A DNA stretch of 64,000 nucleotides, taken from NCBI GenBank assembly GCA_013180625.2, contig SNVD02009613.1, positions 124,001-188,000 on the forward strand. Direction: 5' to 3'. This document shows, piece after piece, positions 1 through 9,639 of this stretch. The position numbers and the translations under genes were made by a program. The stretch is from Boswellia sacra. Taxonomy: Eukaryota; Streptophyta; Magnoliopsida; Sapindales; Burseraceae. Positions within the stretch are counted from its first letter, which is position 1, and every line of letters starts with the position of its first letter. The notes below the pieces were generated by a model, which saw only the letters and a program-made list of their open reading frames with translations, was not told the origin of the DNA and searched no databases.

Positions 1-1240
1 TCGAGCTCAAAGAGACAAGATCAAAAACATTGCCAAGTATTACATATGGGATGATCCATACTTATGGAAGCATTGTTCTGATCAAGTGATAAGAAGGTGT
101 GTTTCTGAATCTGAATTTAATTCAATTTTGACCTTTTGTCATTCTTATGCATGTGGCGGTCACTTCAGACCAAAAAGAACAGCCCTGAAAGTTCTTGATT
201 GTGGATTCTACTGGCCCTCATTGTTCAAAGATGCATATCTATTTTGCAAAGCTTGTGACCGTTGTCAAAGGACAGGTAATTTAAGTGCCAAAAATCAAAT
301 GCCATAAACCCATATACTTATTGTCGAGATTTTTGATGTGTGGGGTATTGATTTCATGGGTCCTTTTCCTTCATCATTTGGTAATGTTACATTATACTTG
401 CTGTGGATTATGTTTCTAAATGGGTGGAAGCAAAAGCTACGAGAACTAATGATTCTAAAGTTGTTGTAGATTTTGTGAAATCTAACATTTTGCGAGATTT
501 GGAACACCAAGAGCCATGATTAGCGACAGAGGGACACACTTCTGCAACCGATCATTTGAAGCCTTGCTCAAGAAATACAACATCACTCACAAGTTGTCTA
601 CTGCATATCATCCACAAACTAGTGGTCAAGTTGAAGTTTCAAATCTAAAAGTCATGTCCATTCTCGAGAAGACAGTGAATCCGAACAGAAAAGATTGGAG
701 CCTACGACTTAATGATGCACTTTGGGCATACCAGACTGCTTACAAGACACCTATTGGTATGTCTCCATACAGGTTAGTCTATGGTAAGCCATGTCACCTT
801 CCGGTAGAGCTCGAACACAAAGCATGGTGGGCAGTAAAGATTTGTAACATGGAGATGGATGCTGCTGGTGAACAAAGGAAGCTTCAATTGCAAGAATTGG
901 AAGAACTTAGAAATGATGCCTATGAGAATTCCAGAATTTACAAGGAGAGAACTAAGGCATTTCATGATAAAATGATCTCCAGGAAGAATTTTGAAGTGGG
1001 ACAGAAAGTTCTTTTATTCATTCCCGCCTCAAGTTATTTCCAGGTAAATTACGATCTCGATGGGTTGGACCTTTCGTTATTACTGATGTCTTTCCTCATG
1101 GTGCAGTGGAAATCAAGAGCTTAAAAATGGACAAAGTATTCAAGGTGAATGGGCACAGGTTGAAGCCTTACTATGAGAATTCAGTGATGCAGGACATTGA
1201 TGAGGTACCTCTCTACGAGCCAGCTTATCTTGATGGGTGA
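1..1240 (+). pseudogene. pol 3' part: integrase (H2C2 finger, DDE core, C-terminal domain), frameshifted
   Basis: The zinc-finger part lies at about 130-290 (CHSYACGGHF ... CKACDRCQR, with FYWP between), the typical Ty3/gypsy integrase N-terminus. The core follows: first Asp in AVDYVSKW (near 410), second in ISDRGTHF (near 520), Glu in SGQVEVSN (near 630). The C-terminal part ends in YEPAYLDG and a stop at 1238-1240. Compared with element 2, three one-base losses break the frame, each in a short homopolymer: near 305 (A run), 490 (T run) and 1017 (T run). Integrase would insert the cDNA copy into chromosomes. In this copy it cannot be made as one protein unless the losses are sequencing errors. 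Confidence 0.92.
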
Positions 1241-1569
1241 TGGCAAGTAACGTCAGGCTGAGGACGTTAAACCAAGCGCTTATTGGGAGGCAACCCAATG
1301 TTTTTGTAAAATAAATTAAAAAAAGAAAAGAAAAATAAAATAAGGTAATAATGATCGATTTTTGTGTCTCGAGGATATTCCTTTCGTAGGCCATCAAATT
1401 GATCAGGTTTTATCGCTCTTTGACATCTGTCTTATTTGTTTTTATTTGTTTTTACTTGTTTTTTACTTTTGTTTGTTATTGTGGTGTTATCTCTTTTATG
1501 TGTCTTTAGTTTCGTTTCTACTCTTTTCTTTTTCTTCCTTTCGTTTAATTTGATTATTTCGTTCTTCGA
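1241..1569 (+). other. non-coding spacer after pol
   Basis: This T-rich spacer joins the pol stop to the cargo cassette. It has a short phrase around 1270-1300 (aagcgcttattgggaggcaa) that is also kept in element 2 (minus strand, near 48790), followed by A-rich and then T-rich sequence. No convincing ORF. The conserved phrase just after pol could be a splice or leader signal for a downstream subgenomic RNA, but that is inference only. Confidence 0.5.
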
Positions 1570-1682
1570 ATTCATTTGTGCAACAACTTGAGGAAACATC
1601 CAAAGGGGAGCTGAAACCATTGCCCGAAGGTTTGAAACGTGCATATCTGGGAGAAGAACAAACTCAATCACATTATCGGTAA
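1570..1682 (+). pseudogene. pol-linker remnant upstream of the Cys/Arg-rich ORF
   Basis: One frame reads ELKPLPEGLKRAYLGEEQT between 1608 and 1664 and stops at about 1680. This matches the protease-RT linker of Athila pol; element 2's own linker reads LELKPLPHHLKHVFLGEKDT. It is a second, divergent copy of that segment, lying downstream of integrase where it does not belong. The same remnant, in the same place, is in element 2 (minus strand, about 48370-48480). It suggests the cargo cassette arrived attached to a piece of another gypsy pol, or replaced part of one. Confidence 0.7.
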
Positions 1683-2217
1683 TATCTCTACTTTTCTCTT
1701 CTTCAATGGATGCCGATATCTTTCTGTGTTTAAAATTTATAAAGTACGGATGACTAGACTTTGGGTATTGATGCTCTTAAATGTGCCTGCTGATATCCGA
1801 TGGCTTATCGAAGCCAAGGTGAGATTGTCCGGTGAGCCGGACATTAATCTCGCAAAATACATGCCTGGTCTAGGAAAGAGCTACTACGCCAAGAGGCGAA
1901 AAGCGAAAAGGTTACAAGTATGTTATAAATGTGCTAGATGGAATTGTAACCAGACTTGTCGTTCATTAGGTTTTGCGTCCAGGAATAGAGAAGAAAAACT
2001 TTCATTTATTAAGAATGGTTTGAGTAATGAGTCGCTGGATAATGTTTTGTTAACTCTCGAGTCACATTCTTGTGAACTTGTTCAGTGTGAATTGCTTAAT
2101 CTATGGACACAATTTCGTGATGAATTGCAGTGTTATAGTCTAGAGAATCTGACTAAAAATGACCCTGTTTGCCAGTTTATAAGAAAACTGGATGGGAAGC
2201 AAATCCCCGACTCATAG
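1639..2217 (+). CDS. Cys/Arg-rich small protein, resembles plant-virus nucleic-acid-binding protein family
   Basis: The ORF is 192 codons, but only the part from the Met at about 1750 (MTRLWVLML) matches element 2, so the true start is probably there (about 156 aa). A basic motif, YYAKRRKAKR, is followed at once by a Cys finger (CYKC, then NQTC), then by SRNREEKLSFIKNGL and a Cys-containing C-terminal part ending KQIPDS. An Arg-rich stretch abutting a CxxC finger and then a basic/hydrophobic segment is the layout of the small nucleic-acid-binding proteins (Pfam Viral_NABP type) of carla- and vitiviruses, several of which suppress RNA silencing. That is resemblance by eye, not a search result. 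A 43-bp deletion between CTG repeats near 1727 removes the upstream start used in element 2. It sits where some Athila elements have an env-like gene. Confidence 0.6.
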   Translation: MHIWEKNKLNHIIGNISTFLFFNGCRYLSVFKIYKVRMTRLWVLMLLNVPADIRWLIEAKVRLSGEPDINLAKYMPGLGKSYYAKRRKAKRLQVCYKCARWNCNQTCRSLGFASRNREEKLSFIKNGLSNESLDNVLLTLESHSCELVQCELLNLWTQFRDELQCYSLENLTKNDPVCQFIRKLDGKQIPDS

Positions 2218-2439
2218 AAGGCGTTTCAGCCGTTACTGGACGTAAAACCAGAGGAAGATGTGATCCACAATCACAACTACGTGTATATTTGAATGTGTAG
2301 TTGTTGTCAAATTTTATTTCTTTCTTGTTTCGTTTGATCTGATTATCAATGTTGTTTTTGTGTTGTTGTTGTTTGTTGATTTTGTTTGTTTTAATTCCAA
2401 GTTTTCTTTTTGACAAACCATATGACTACCCTATGGCAT
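2218..2439 (+). other. T-rich spacer between small ORF and G-box repeats
   Basis: TTG-rich spacer with no ORF. It matches element 2 (minus strand, 47560-47807). It could be 3' UTR of the small ORF or distal promoter of LOG. No clear polyadenylation signal was singled out. Confidence 0.5.
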
Positions 2440-2700
2440 AAGTACACGTGGGAGATAAGTGTGGAGGTTTTGTCAACCTCCGCCGAAAGTGTATCTCCAT
2501 TTTCAATGCTTCACGTGGGAGACAAGTGTGGCGGTTTTGTCAAACCCCGCCAAAAGTGTATGTCCATTTTCCATGCTTCACGTGGGAGATAAGTGTGCAG
2601 GTTTTGTCAAACCTCACCGAAAGCATATCTAATTTTTTCAAATCTTGGGGCGATAAATCTGCATCGAGCAACCCCCACCGAAATTATGTCTCCATGTGTC
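2440..2700 (+). repeat. 67-bp tandem repeats, each with a G-box and a hairpin
   Basis: Three full units and a fourth degenerate one. CACGTG (plant G-box core) recurs at 2445, 2512 and 2579, exactly 67 bp apart. Downstream of each G-box is an inverted repeat around the loop TTGTC/TGTC: 7-bp arms GGAGGTT and AACCTCC in unit 1, GGCGG...CCGCC in unit 2, AGGTTT and AAACCT in unit 3, so the arms change while pairing is partly kept. The same array with the same spacing is in element 2 (47410-47549). It ends about 140 bp before the LOG start codon, so a promoter or enhancer role for LOG is plausible. Confidence 0.85.
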
Positions 2701-2836
2701 AAATTTGAGAGTTTTACGTGTGTATATATCCATTCTCCATATTTTCAAATGTCATTATTATAACCTGTCTTACACTTGAAAAGCATATTATCTAACGTGC
2801 ATCATTGTCTTACACAAGGTTAGAGCACTTGTAGCA
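2701..2836 (+). promoter_or_regulatory. possible LOG core promoter / leader
   Basis: A TATA-like tatatat lies near 2723-2730, about 110 bp before the LOG ATG and just after the G-box array. The same stretch is preserved in element 2 with a similar TATA-like run. No transcript evidence is available from sequence, so this is a candidate only. Confidence 0.35.
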
Positions 2837-3487
2837 ATGGAGAAAACACCAATTCGGCGATTCCAAAATATATGCGTATTTTGTGGATCGCAATTTGGTA
2901 AAGATGGAGAGTTTACAACAGCAGCTCGTGATCTTGGTAGGACATTAGCTGCGAGGGGTATTCATTTGATTTATGGAGGGGGTAGTCTTGGGTTAATGGG
3001 GTGTGTGTCAACAGCTGCATTCCTAGGAGGGAGCAAAGTTCTCGGCATTATCCCTAAACCATTAGCTGTACGAGATATCGTAGGCAACACCATGGGGGAA
3101 GAGTTACAGGTTTTTAGTATGCATGAGCGTATTGCACATATGGTCATTAAATCTGATGCATTTATAGCTTTGCCCGGTGGTTATGGTACATTAGAGGAGA
3201 TATTTCAAATCACCTCTTGGGTACAGCTAAACATCCATCGGAAACCTATTGGTTTGTTAAATGTGAATAATTTTTTTGATGGTTTGTTGTTTTTTCTTGA
3301 TCAAACAGTAGAAAAAAACTTCATCTCACAGTCGGCGAGGCAAATCCTGATTACAGCTTCAACTGCAAGGGAGTTAATTGACAAATTACAAGCATTCATC
3401 TATTCGCCTGATCCAACAATAGCTCGGATAGATTGGTTTGGAGAAGGCAATAAGAGGCGTAAACTGGATTTAACGCTCCATCTATAA
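2837..3487 (+). CDS. LOG: LOG-family cytokinin riboside 5'-monophosphate phosphoribohydrolase, intact, retrotransposon-borne
   Basis: 216 codons in one open frame, about the length of plant LOG proteins (roughly 210-230 aa). LOG removes ribose 5-phosphate from cytokinin nucleotides to release the active free base, in the cytosol. Motifs: ICVFCGSQFG at 12-21, YGGGSLGLMG at 46-55, SMHERIAHM at 94-102, and the family signature PGGYGTLEE at 113-121; Arg98 and Glu121 fall where active-site residues are expected. Oddity: the usual Lys after MHxR is Ile here (position 99). Plant LOG genes are multi-exon; this one has no introns, so it was probably copied through RNA. It lies downstream of the G-box repeats and upstream of the retrotransposon's 3' tail. 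The C-terminal tail after about residue 190 is basic (NKRRK). Whether it is active or expressed is unknown. Confidence 0.93.
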   Translation: MEKTPIRRFQNICVFCGSQFGKDGEFTTAARDLGRTLAARGIHLIYGGGSLGLMGCVSTAAFLGGSKVLGIIPKPLAVRDIVGNTMGEELQVFSMHERIAHMVIKSDAFIALPGGYGTLEEIFQITSWVQLNIHRKPIGLLNVNNFFDGLLFFLDQTVEKNFISQSARQILITASTARELIDKLQAFIYSPDPTIARIDWFGEGNKRRKLDLTLHL

Positions 3488-5451
3488 TCTCTATCTGCTG
3501 GTTTGCTTCATTTTCGTTTGCTTTCACTTTATTGTGTTTATTTGAGTTTTTTTTTTATGTCATTTCTTTTGAGTTTTTCAGGTTGTTTCTTTCATCCCAG
3601 GTAATATTTTCTAATCTTGGCTTTTAGAGTGGTGGTTTAAAAAGTTCAAGTTCTCTTGAAACGCATTATGGAGTTCTTTAATCCATAATGGCTGAATAAG
3701 GAGGCTAACTTCTAAACTTTTTAGACCCATTCTAACTTAATTATTTTTGTTTGCTGACTTGTTGGACTTTGTTATTTTATGAGTAAGTTTAGTTTTGTGT
3801 AATTTAGAGTTGTTGTGTGTTTTTGTCTATATCAGTTTAGATTCAGAAAAAAACATTGTGGAAAAACCTGAGAATGGTAGAATATGGGGTTTCCTTAACT
3901 CTTGAAACGCATTCTCTCTCAATAAATCTGTAGTTTGTTTATTTCATGTTGTTTGAAGTGGCTTGTTTCTTGTTTTGTTCTTTCATAATAAAGGTATATA
4001 GGCTGGAAACCTTAAGTCTGCGGGCTACTGGTCCTAAGGATTGTTGAAATATACAACTTGACTCAGGTGTAACAACGCCGCGTACCTCTTTTCTTGCATT
4101 TTGTGGGTCGATGATAAGATAATGATTGAATTAAGAATAACTCTTGGAAAATGATAAATGATGCATAGATCTGTGTGCTTCAAATGTTTATTGGTTTTCG
4201 CTTTGCTTTTGATTCCTTGCGCAACATTGAGCACTGAGCTCTTATCACTGAGTTATTTGTTCACTTAGAGAAAGTTTATGTAATTTAAATGTTTCTTCAG
4301 ATTTCAATGAATTCTAGAACTTGTTTGATGGTCACTCAAGGCGAAATCCTAGACTGTGCAACATTGGGGAAATGATTTAGGCCATCTTTGGACCGTTTGA
4401 GCCTTAATAACCAACCTTGACAGAAATTGATCCCTAGTTACCCCTTTGAGCCGTTGTAAGCCTTTTTCTTTGTTAACTCACTAAAAGATTTCCTAACCTC
4501 AACTGAATTTGTTCCAAACAGTTTATCCCTTACCTATGAGCATGTACATCATTCACAATTAAATTTTGAGCTATGTTCTGGTTTTGGGAAGTTAGAGGAG
4601 GTTGGGATGTGTCATGAGCAATGCAAGTGAGTTCTATTGTGTTTGAAAAAAAAAAGAAAAAAAGAAAAAAAAGCCAATCTGTACTTATCATCCACATACT
4701 TACACATTGAGGACAATGTGTTGTTTAAGTGTGGGGGAGGGGAAGTGTAATAAAAAAAAAAGAAAAAAAAAGAACAAAAAGAACAAAAGAATAAGAATAA
4801 GAGATCTATACCCTTAAGTGTTCTTAAAAAGAATGAAACAACAAAGTGTGGGGGTGTAGTTTTCTTTTATTTTCTGCAAAAAAAAAAAAAAAAAAGATTG
4901 AGTGTTCTAAATAAGTTTGGGGGAGTAACCTGGTGAATTGAAATGAAGTTGTGTTTTAGGGTTGAGCTCTACATAGTCTTGAATGATTTATGTGTTTGTG
5001 GGTGATTTGAGCCAAATTATTATCCTTTATCATACCTTCACCCAAGCCAAACGTTACAAGCTTAATAAAGTCCTACTTGATCCTTGGTGTTGTGCATGTC
5101 TACATTAGTGGAGAGTGACTTGAAAAGCAAGCCTATGGAGTTCATTTATACACACATATTCAATATTAAATATGATTCATTTTTATGCATAAAACTCATC
5201 CGGGTTACAAGTGATTAGGTGAGAATGGCTCTACACACACACACTTGAGGAATTGAAGTGAAGCGAAACTAATCCTTGAGATGAAATTCTTGATCAAGTG
5301 CATTATTTTGAAGTTTTCCTTGGGTTATTAAGTATAATCTTTGAGGCCTATTTGCAAGATGAAGCATTTGTGTGTTTTAATTTTTTGTTGATTCTGTTTC
5401 GGTTTAGTTTTATTTCATATTGTCGTAGTTGCTCGAGGACTAGCAAAGTCT
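3488..5451 (+). other. Athila 3' non-coding tail with A-rich tracts and repeated PPT-like G tracts
   Basis: No ORF of note. It contains A-rich runs (4645-4675, 4750-4800, 4877-4896) and G-tracts that look like polypurine tracts: gtgtgggggaggggaag near 4730, gtgtgggggtg near 4848, gtttgggggag near 4914, before the true PPT. The phrase 'ttgaggacaatgtgttg' precedes the first. The tail matches element 2 (44402-46457) and in part the third copy (34588-36010), so it is a standard part of this family. Confidence 0.85.
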
Positions 5452-5466
5452 AAGTGTGGGGGAATT
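5452..5466 (+). promoter_or_regulatory. polypurine tract of element 1
   Basis: AAGTGTGGGGGAATT directly before the LTR start TGATAAGTGTC. It is the usual primer site for plus-strand cDNA synthesis and is identical to the tract at 44402-44416 on the other strand in element 2. Confidence 0.85.
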
Positions 5467-6883
5467 TGATAAGTGTCTATTTATATATCATTTTCATATC
5501 AATTCGTCCATGTTTCTTTGCTATATTCCTTGGTATTTTTATGTTTTTGTGTGGTTTTGATGTTTGTAGGAGTTTTGGAGCAACTTGCACAAAAATGGAG
5601 TAAAACCCTTCATTTTCACCTCTGCTAGTCAACCATCTTCTCGGATTTAATTGTATTGATATACAATGAACCCGATGACATATTATATACCGTTGGAAAG
5701 CTCTCGAAGTCTATTTTCTGGAGAAATTTACGGTTTATAAATCCATTCAGTGTACCAAAAGTTGTAATCAAAACAGTGTGAGAAGTATAGAAATGTAATT
5801 CCACAAATCACTGTAGCATGTATAATACGGGACACTGTAGCAGGTTACTGTAGCAGAGTATTTAAACACATTTTAGGGTTTTATTTTCATAACTTGAAGA
5901 GGGGAGAACGTGGAGGAGGCTGCATCTTTGGATTTCTCTTCATCTCTTAGAGTTCTTGAAGGAGATTGAAGGCTTGGAAAGAGGAAGAACTACAAATCCT
6001 AAGAGATTTCATCAGATTTGCTAAGTTTTCCATTTCCCTTTCATTTTCTGGAATTGTTATGCATTGTATTGTATTTGTATTGTGTCTGAATATGTGTAAC
6101 TAAATCTGAATTGGTTGAGGATGATTTCAAAGCCCTTGATATGGTTTTTGTGAGTTGATTGTGCAAGAATTGTTATCCAATTCTCTAATTGAAGTTGCTT
6201 GTATTTTCCCATATTTAATGCTTATGATTGCTTGCTGATTGTATTTGAGTGGCCAACTGAATATAATCTGGTTGTGATTATTGCTAGACTAGAAATCTTG
6301 ATCCGTAATTGTCTTGAATTTCTAATCCTTAGTAGCAAAATTGTGATCAGAGATTGCAATTGGAGAATACAACCTAAGTTAAATAATCCGAGCTTGTGTG
6401 TTTATTGCTTAGATCAACCTATCTTTCTTATCGTAATGCATCCATTGAATTAAATTTAGAGAGCTTGTTCTAGGTTGTTTAATGGATAGAGATTAAATAA
6501 AGAGCCTGTTTTATTTACAACAAAGTAAGGAAAGATTGGGATAACAGAGCTTGTTGTTATCTACGGTTGATAATTTCAATGGTGTAATTAGATGATAATT
6601 CTACAATTAATTCACAAATCCGTATGTTGTGGTGGAGAATGATCCCTTAACCAGATTTCTGTCATTGGTTAATTCCCATTTCAATTAAGTTTGCATTGTG
6701 TTATTCATTAATTACCATCGTATTCAGTTTTTCATCTTGTTAATCAAACAACAAAACCCCCCATTTAGTTAATTATTGCTGGAAATAACAAATTCAATTA
6801 GAATCAATCCTCGTGGGAACGATATCTTACTTATCACTTTATTACTTGTGCGACTAGTATACTTGCTAGTTTCGAACACATCA
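5467..6883 (+). repeat. 3' LTR of element 1 (1417 bp)
   Basis: It starts TGATAAGTGTC and ends GAACACATCA, matching the element 2 LTRs (42944-44401 and 54367-55778, reversed). A TATA-like tatttaaa at 5859-5866 follows a cluster of CTGTAGCA words (5813-5857), a likely U3 promoter, with transcription starting near 5890. The right flank is tttac; the left target duplication would lie outside the window. Confidence 0.92.
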
Positions 6884-7140
6884 TTTACATTTCGTGCTAC
6901 TTCTGTTGGGTCTTACCGAGACTGTCTTGCATATCATGCTACTTCTATTAGATCTCATCGAGACTGTCTTGCACATTTTGTTACTTCTATAGGGTCTCAT
7001 CGAGATTATCTTACACATTATGCTGCTTCTATTGGGTCTTATACACATGATGTCGCTTTGATTAGGTCTCATCGAGACTTACTTGCACATCGTGTCGCTT
7101 CAATTAGGGTCTCATCGAGACTGACTTGCACATCTTGTTA
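6884..7140. repeat. 45-bp minisatellite next to the LTR end
   Basis: About six degenerate units of roughly 45 bp, each with a GGGTCT(T/C)A(T/C)CGAGACT core and a CTTGCACAT(C/T)(A/G)TG part. Because 45 is divisible by 3 it opens long frames on both strands (15-residue repeats). I read these as artefacts, not proteins. It starts immediately after the LTR. Confidence 0.75.
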
Positions 7141-9059
7141 CTATTGTTGCTATTCTTCTAGGTGTTGAGCCCACTTCCTTTATGGTTACCCTTAGTATTT
7201 CATACTACATTGTAATTCTAATCAATTACTTCTGAATTGTATACTATTCTAAATTGTGCTTCCTACAAGAAAACATTTTATGTTTCATGTATGCATGATG
7301 TCTATCTTAATTATCTTTTTTAACTATGTGCTTCTTGCTTGGATTAGGCAAGTCATCAAGAAAATTCTCGTTTGGAGCGACGGATCAAATGCCTTTAGGC
7401 TTAGGTTGCTGCTTCTTGATGCTGATGATAATGGTGATAATAAGTGAAGATTGTTGTCATCAGCTATTCTTCAACTTCACACCTTCCAATGCCTCTTCTC
7501 GTATTTTAACATGTTTAAGGTTTTTTCCAAGACTCTCTAGCCTCTATTGAGGCCTCTAAAGGATGACAACTCAAATCTAGCACACTCTGCAATCTAAAAT
7601 TCCTTCAAAATGTAAAGCTTGACATCCCCTTTCTCAAAGATTTCATGACCTTCTGGAAGTCTCATGATCATGTCTTTCACTTCAATAGCTAAGAGCTTTA
7701 CCCCTTGTATGAAGAATTCTCTGTCATATTTGTTTCTTATTCATTCAATTATAATACCATTGATGTCTTGCCAACTTTTTGACTTTCTAATTTCTACCAT
7801 GAGCATTTACACTAGAAGTGGTATTGTGATATTGTTTTCTACCATGTCTTTGCTTGAGATGATGGATAGAACCACATCCGATTGGCTTTGCCTTCTTTAG
7901 TTCTTCCTTCTTACGTAGTTTTTATTAGTCTCTCCAGATTATCTTCATGACCTTTATCTTATGTTCATCATTCCTCAGATGGGCCTAGATTTCACAATTG
8001 TTCCCTTGCTACTCACTGAGATAGTGATTGGATTAGATAGTGTTAGGATGCATCCGAGTCAGAGATTTGGTGGCAATTTTCTACTTCTTCAAGTATTTTT
8101 CTTTTTAATGTAAGCTACCCTTTTGGGTTTTTGACTTAGCGGATTCATTCATTTTTCATTTTTTTTCTTTTTTTATGCTCTAATTTTTGCCTAAGCCACC
8201 CTCTTCGGGTTTTCAACTGAACGAGCTTGCTCTAACTTTTGCCTGAGCCGCCCTTTCTAGGTTTTCAACTCACTAGGCTTTTTCTTCTTTTCTTTTATGC
8301 CCTAACGTTTGCCTAAGCTGACCTTTCAGGTTTTCAGCTTAGTAGGCTTACCTTAATTTTTGCCTAAGCCACATTTTTAGGTTTTCGACTTAGTAGGCTT
8401 TTTTTCTTATTTTTCTGTATTTCTTTTTCTCAACTTTGGTTACAAGAGAGGCTATCTATTCTAGCACCATTTTTTACACTTCTTTTGAGATGATTGAGAT
8501 AATATCTGCCATGTTTCCTTGTTTCATTTCGTGCTCAAGATGATTGGACAACCTTTTGTCCCTTACTTCTTTTCACTTCTAAATATGGATGGGTAATTCT
8601 TTACCCCCTGTATGAAGATTTTAGTGTCGTCTTGGGGAATTTCTTCATCCAACTTCAAAGGCATTATTCCTCTTTCTTTATAGACAACCATGCTAGACAA
8701 AGCTAACTTCTTTTATAGGTCGTGCTTCTTCACCGTTGGTGGCAAAGTTGCTTCTTTGATACCCTTAATTGAAACTGTTAGCGGATTTTCTTCTTTTTGA
8801 CATGTTTTCAAGAAACCCAATATCCTCTAATAATAGGTTAAAATGTTGAATGCGAGTTGTGTATCAATTTGATTTACATTCAAGTTGCTCATGGATTCCT
8901 CAAATTCAATAACTCAATAGTAATGCATTGACATTGTGATTATTCATAATTTTGACTTCGAGCCACAATTATTTCATTCGAGATTCTTTGTCTATGTTTT
9001 TGTAGCCAATCATACTTCACTTTTTAATACTCAGATAGCTTTATGCAAATAGAAACTAG
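7141..9059. other. repeat-derived region, possibly Tat-type 3' UTR, with a tandem array at 8110-8405
   Basis: No coding gene recognised. The clear structure is an array at 8110-8405 of about five units of 60-80 bp built on 'gcctaagc(c/t)...ggttttcaacttagtaggc'. Such variable tandem arrays are known in the 3' UTRs of Tat-lineage gypsy elements. 7600-7700 and 8580-8640 share a diverged phrase (tttaccccttgtatgaag). Assignment to Tat is inference; no pol lies next to it. Confidence 0.45.
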
Positions 9060-9171
9060 TGATCAATCTCTAAAGATAGAAGGACTACCATAAGGCTGCT
9101 TTCACACCACTCTCTACTAATGTAGGCTTATCACAACATCAAGAATTATTAGGGCTTTATCAAGCTTGTAA
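9060..9171 (-). mobile_element. Athila-like tail fragment, left piece
   Basis: ctctactaatgtaggct ... tttatcaagcttgtaa matches the element 2 tail at about 44750-44816 in the same orientation, so it is a minus-strand Athila relic. The match stops at 9171 and resumes in the piece starting near 11357, showing an insertion between them. Confidence 0.7.
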
Positions 9172-9639
9172 TGTCATGCCCTACCATCTCTTATTTAGAG
9201 ATTTTATGGGTGATTGATTCAGAAAATAATAAAAAGACTTCAAAAATATCTTCCTTTTTTTTATATACATATCACATGAAGCCATTACAACATCTGACTA
9301 TTTATTCAAAATAAACTATATATACATTGATGAACAAACTCAGTACATAAGTTGATAGTCACATAACCAAATTTCCTATGACGACCTAGGCTAGTCAAAT
9401 CATTTTCCAAATTCATCACATGCATGTAGACGCCAGACTCCCTAAGAAAGCTTTAGAACATCACTAGTATGAACCTCTTTCTATGTACCTGTAGAGGGAG
9501 GAGGTGAGCATAAAGGCCAGTAGGAAAGATTCTAACATTATACTAAATCACAAGCATTTAACAATTACTCAATTACATAGTTACACAACCAATAATAATA
9601 AGTCAAGCAAGTATTTTCATTCGCACATCAAGATTATAT

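Larger units (their letters stand above)
1..6883 (+). mobile_element. Athila-like Ty3/gypsy retrotransposon, element 1 (3' part)
   Basis: The window opens inside pol and runs through integrase, a Cys/Arg-rich ORF, G-box repeats, an intact LOG ORF, a non-coding tail, a polypurine tract and a 3' LTR ending ...CATCA at 6883. The order and sequence match element 2 (42944-55778, opposite strand), which has gag, protease, RT, PBS and both LTRs. Lineage is inferred from element 2: tRNA-Asp PBS, the DLGAS protease motif and the tail phrase 'ttgaggacaatgt' followed by G-rich tracts, all known from Athila elements. The 5' half lies outside the window, so target duplication cannot be tested. Pol is frameshifted, so this copy is probably non-autonomous. 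Confidence 0.9.

Noticed and set aside
6776..7168. 130-codon frame with 15-residue repeats
   Set aside because: It runs from the LTR end into a 45-bp minisatellite; the minus strand is open too.
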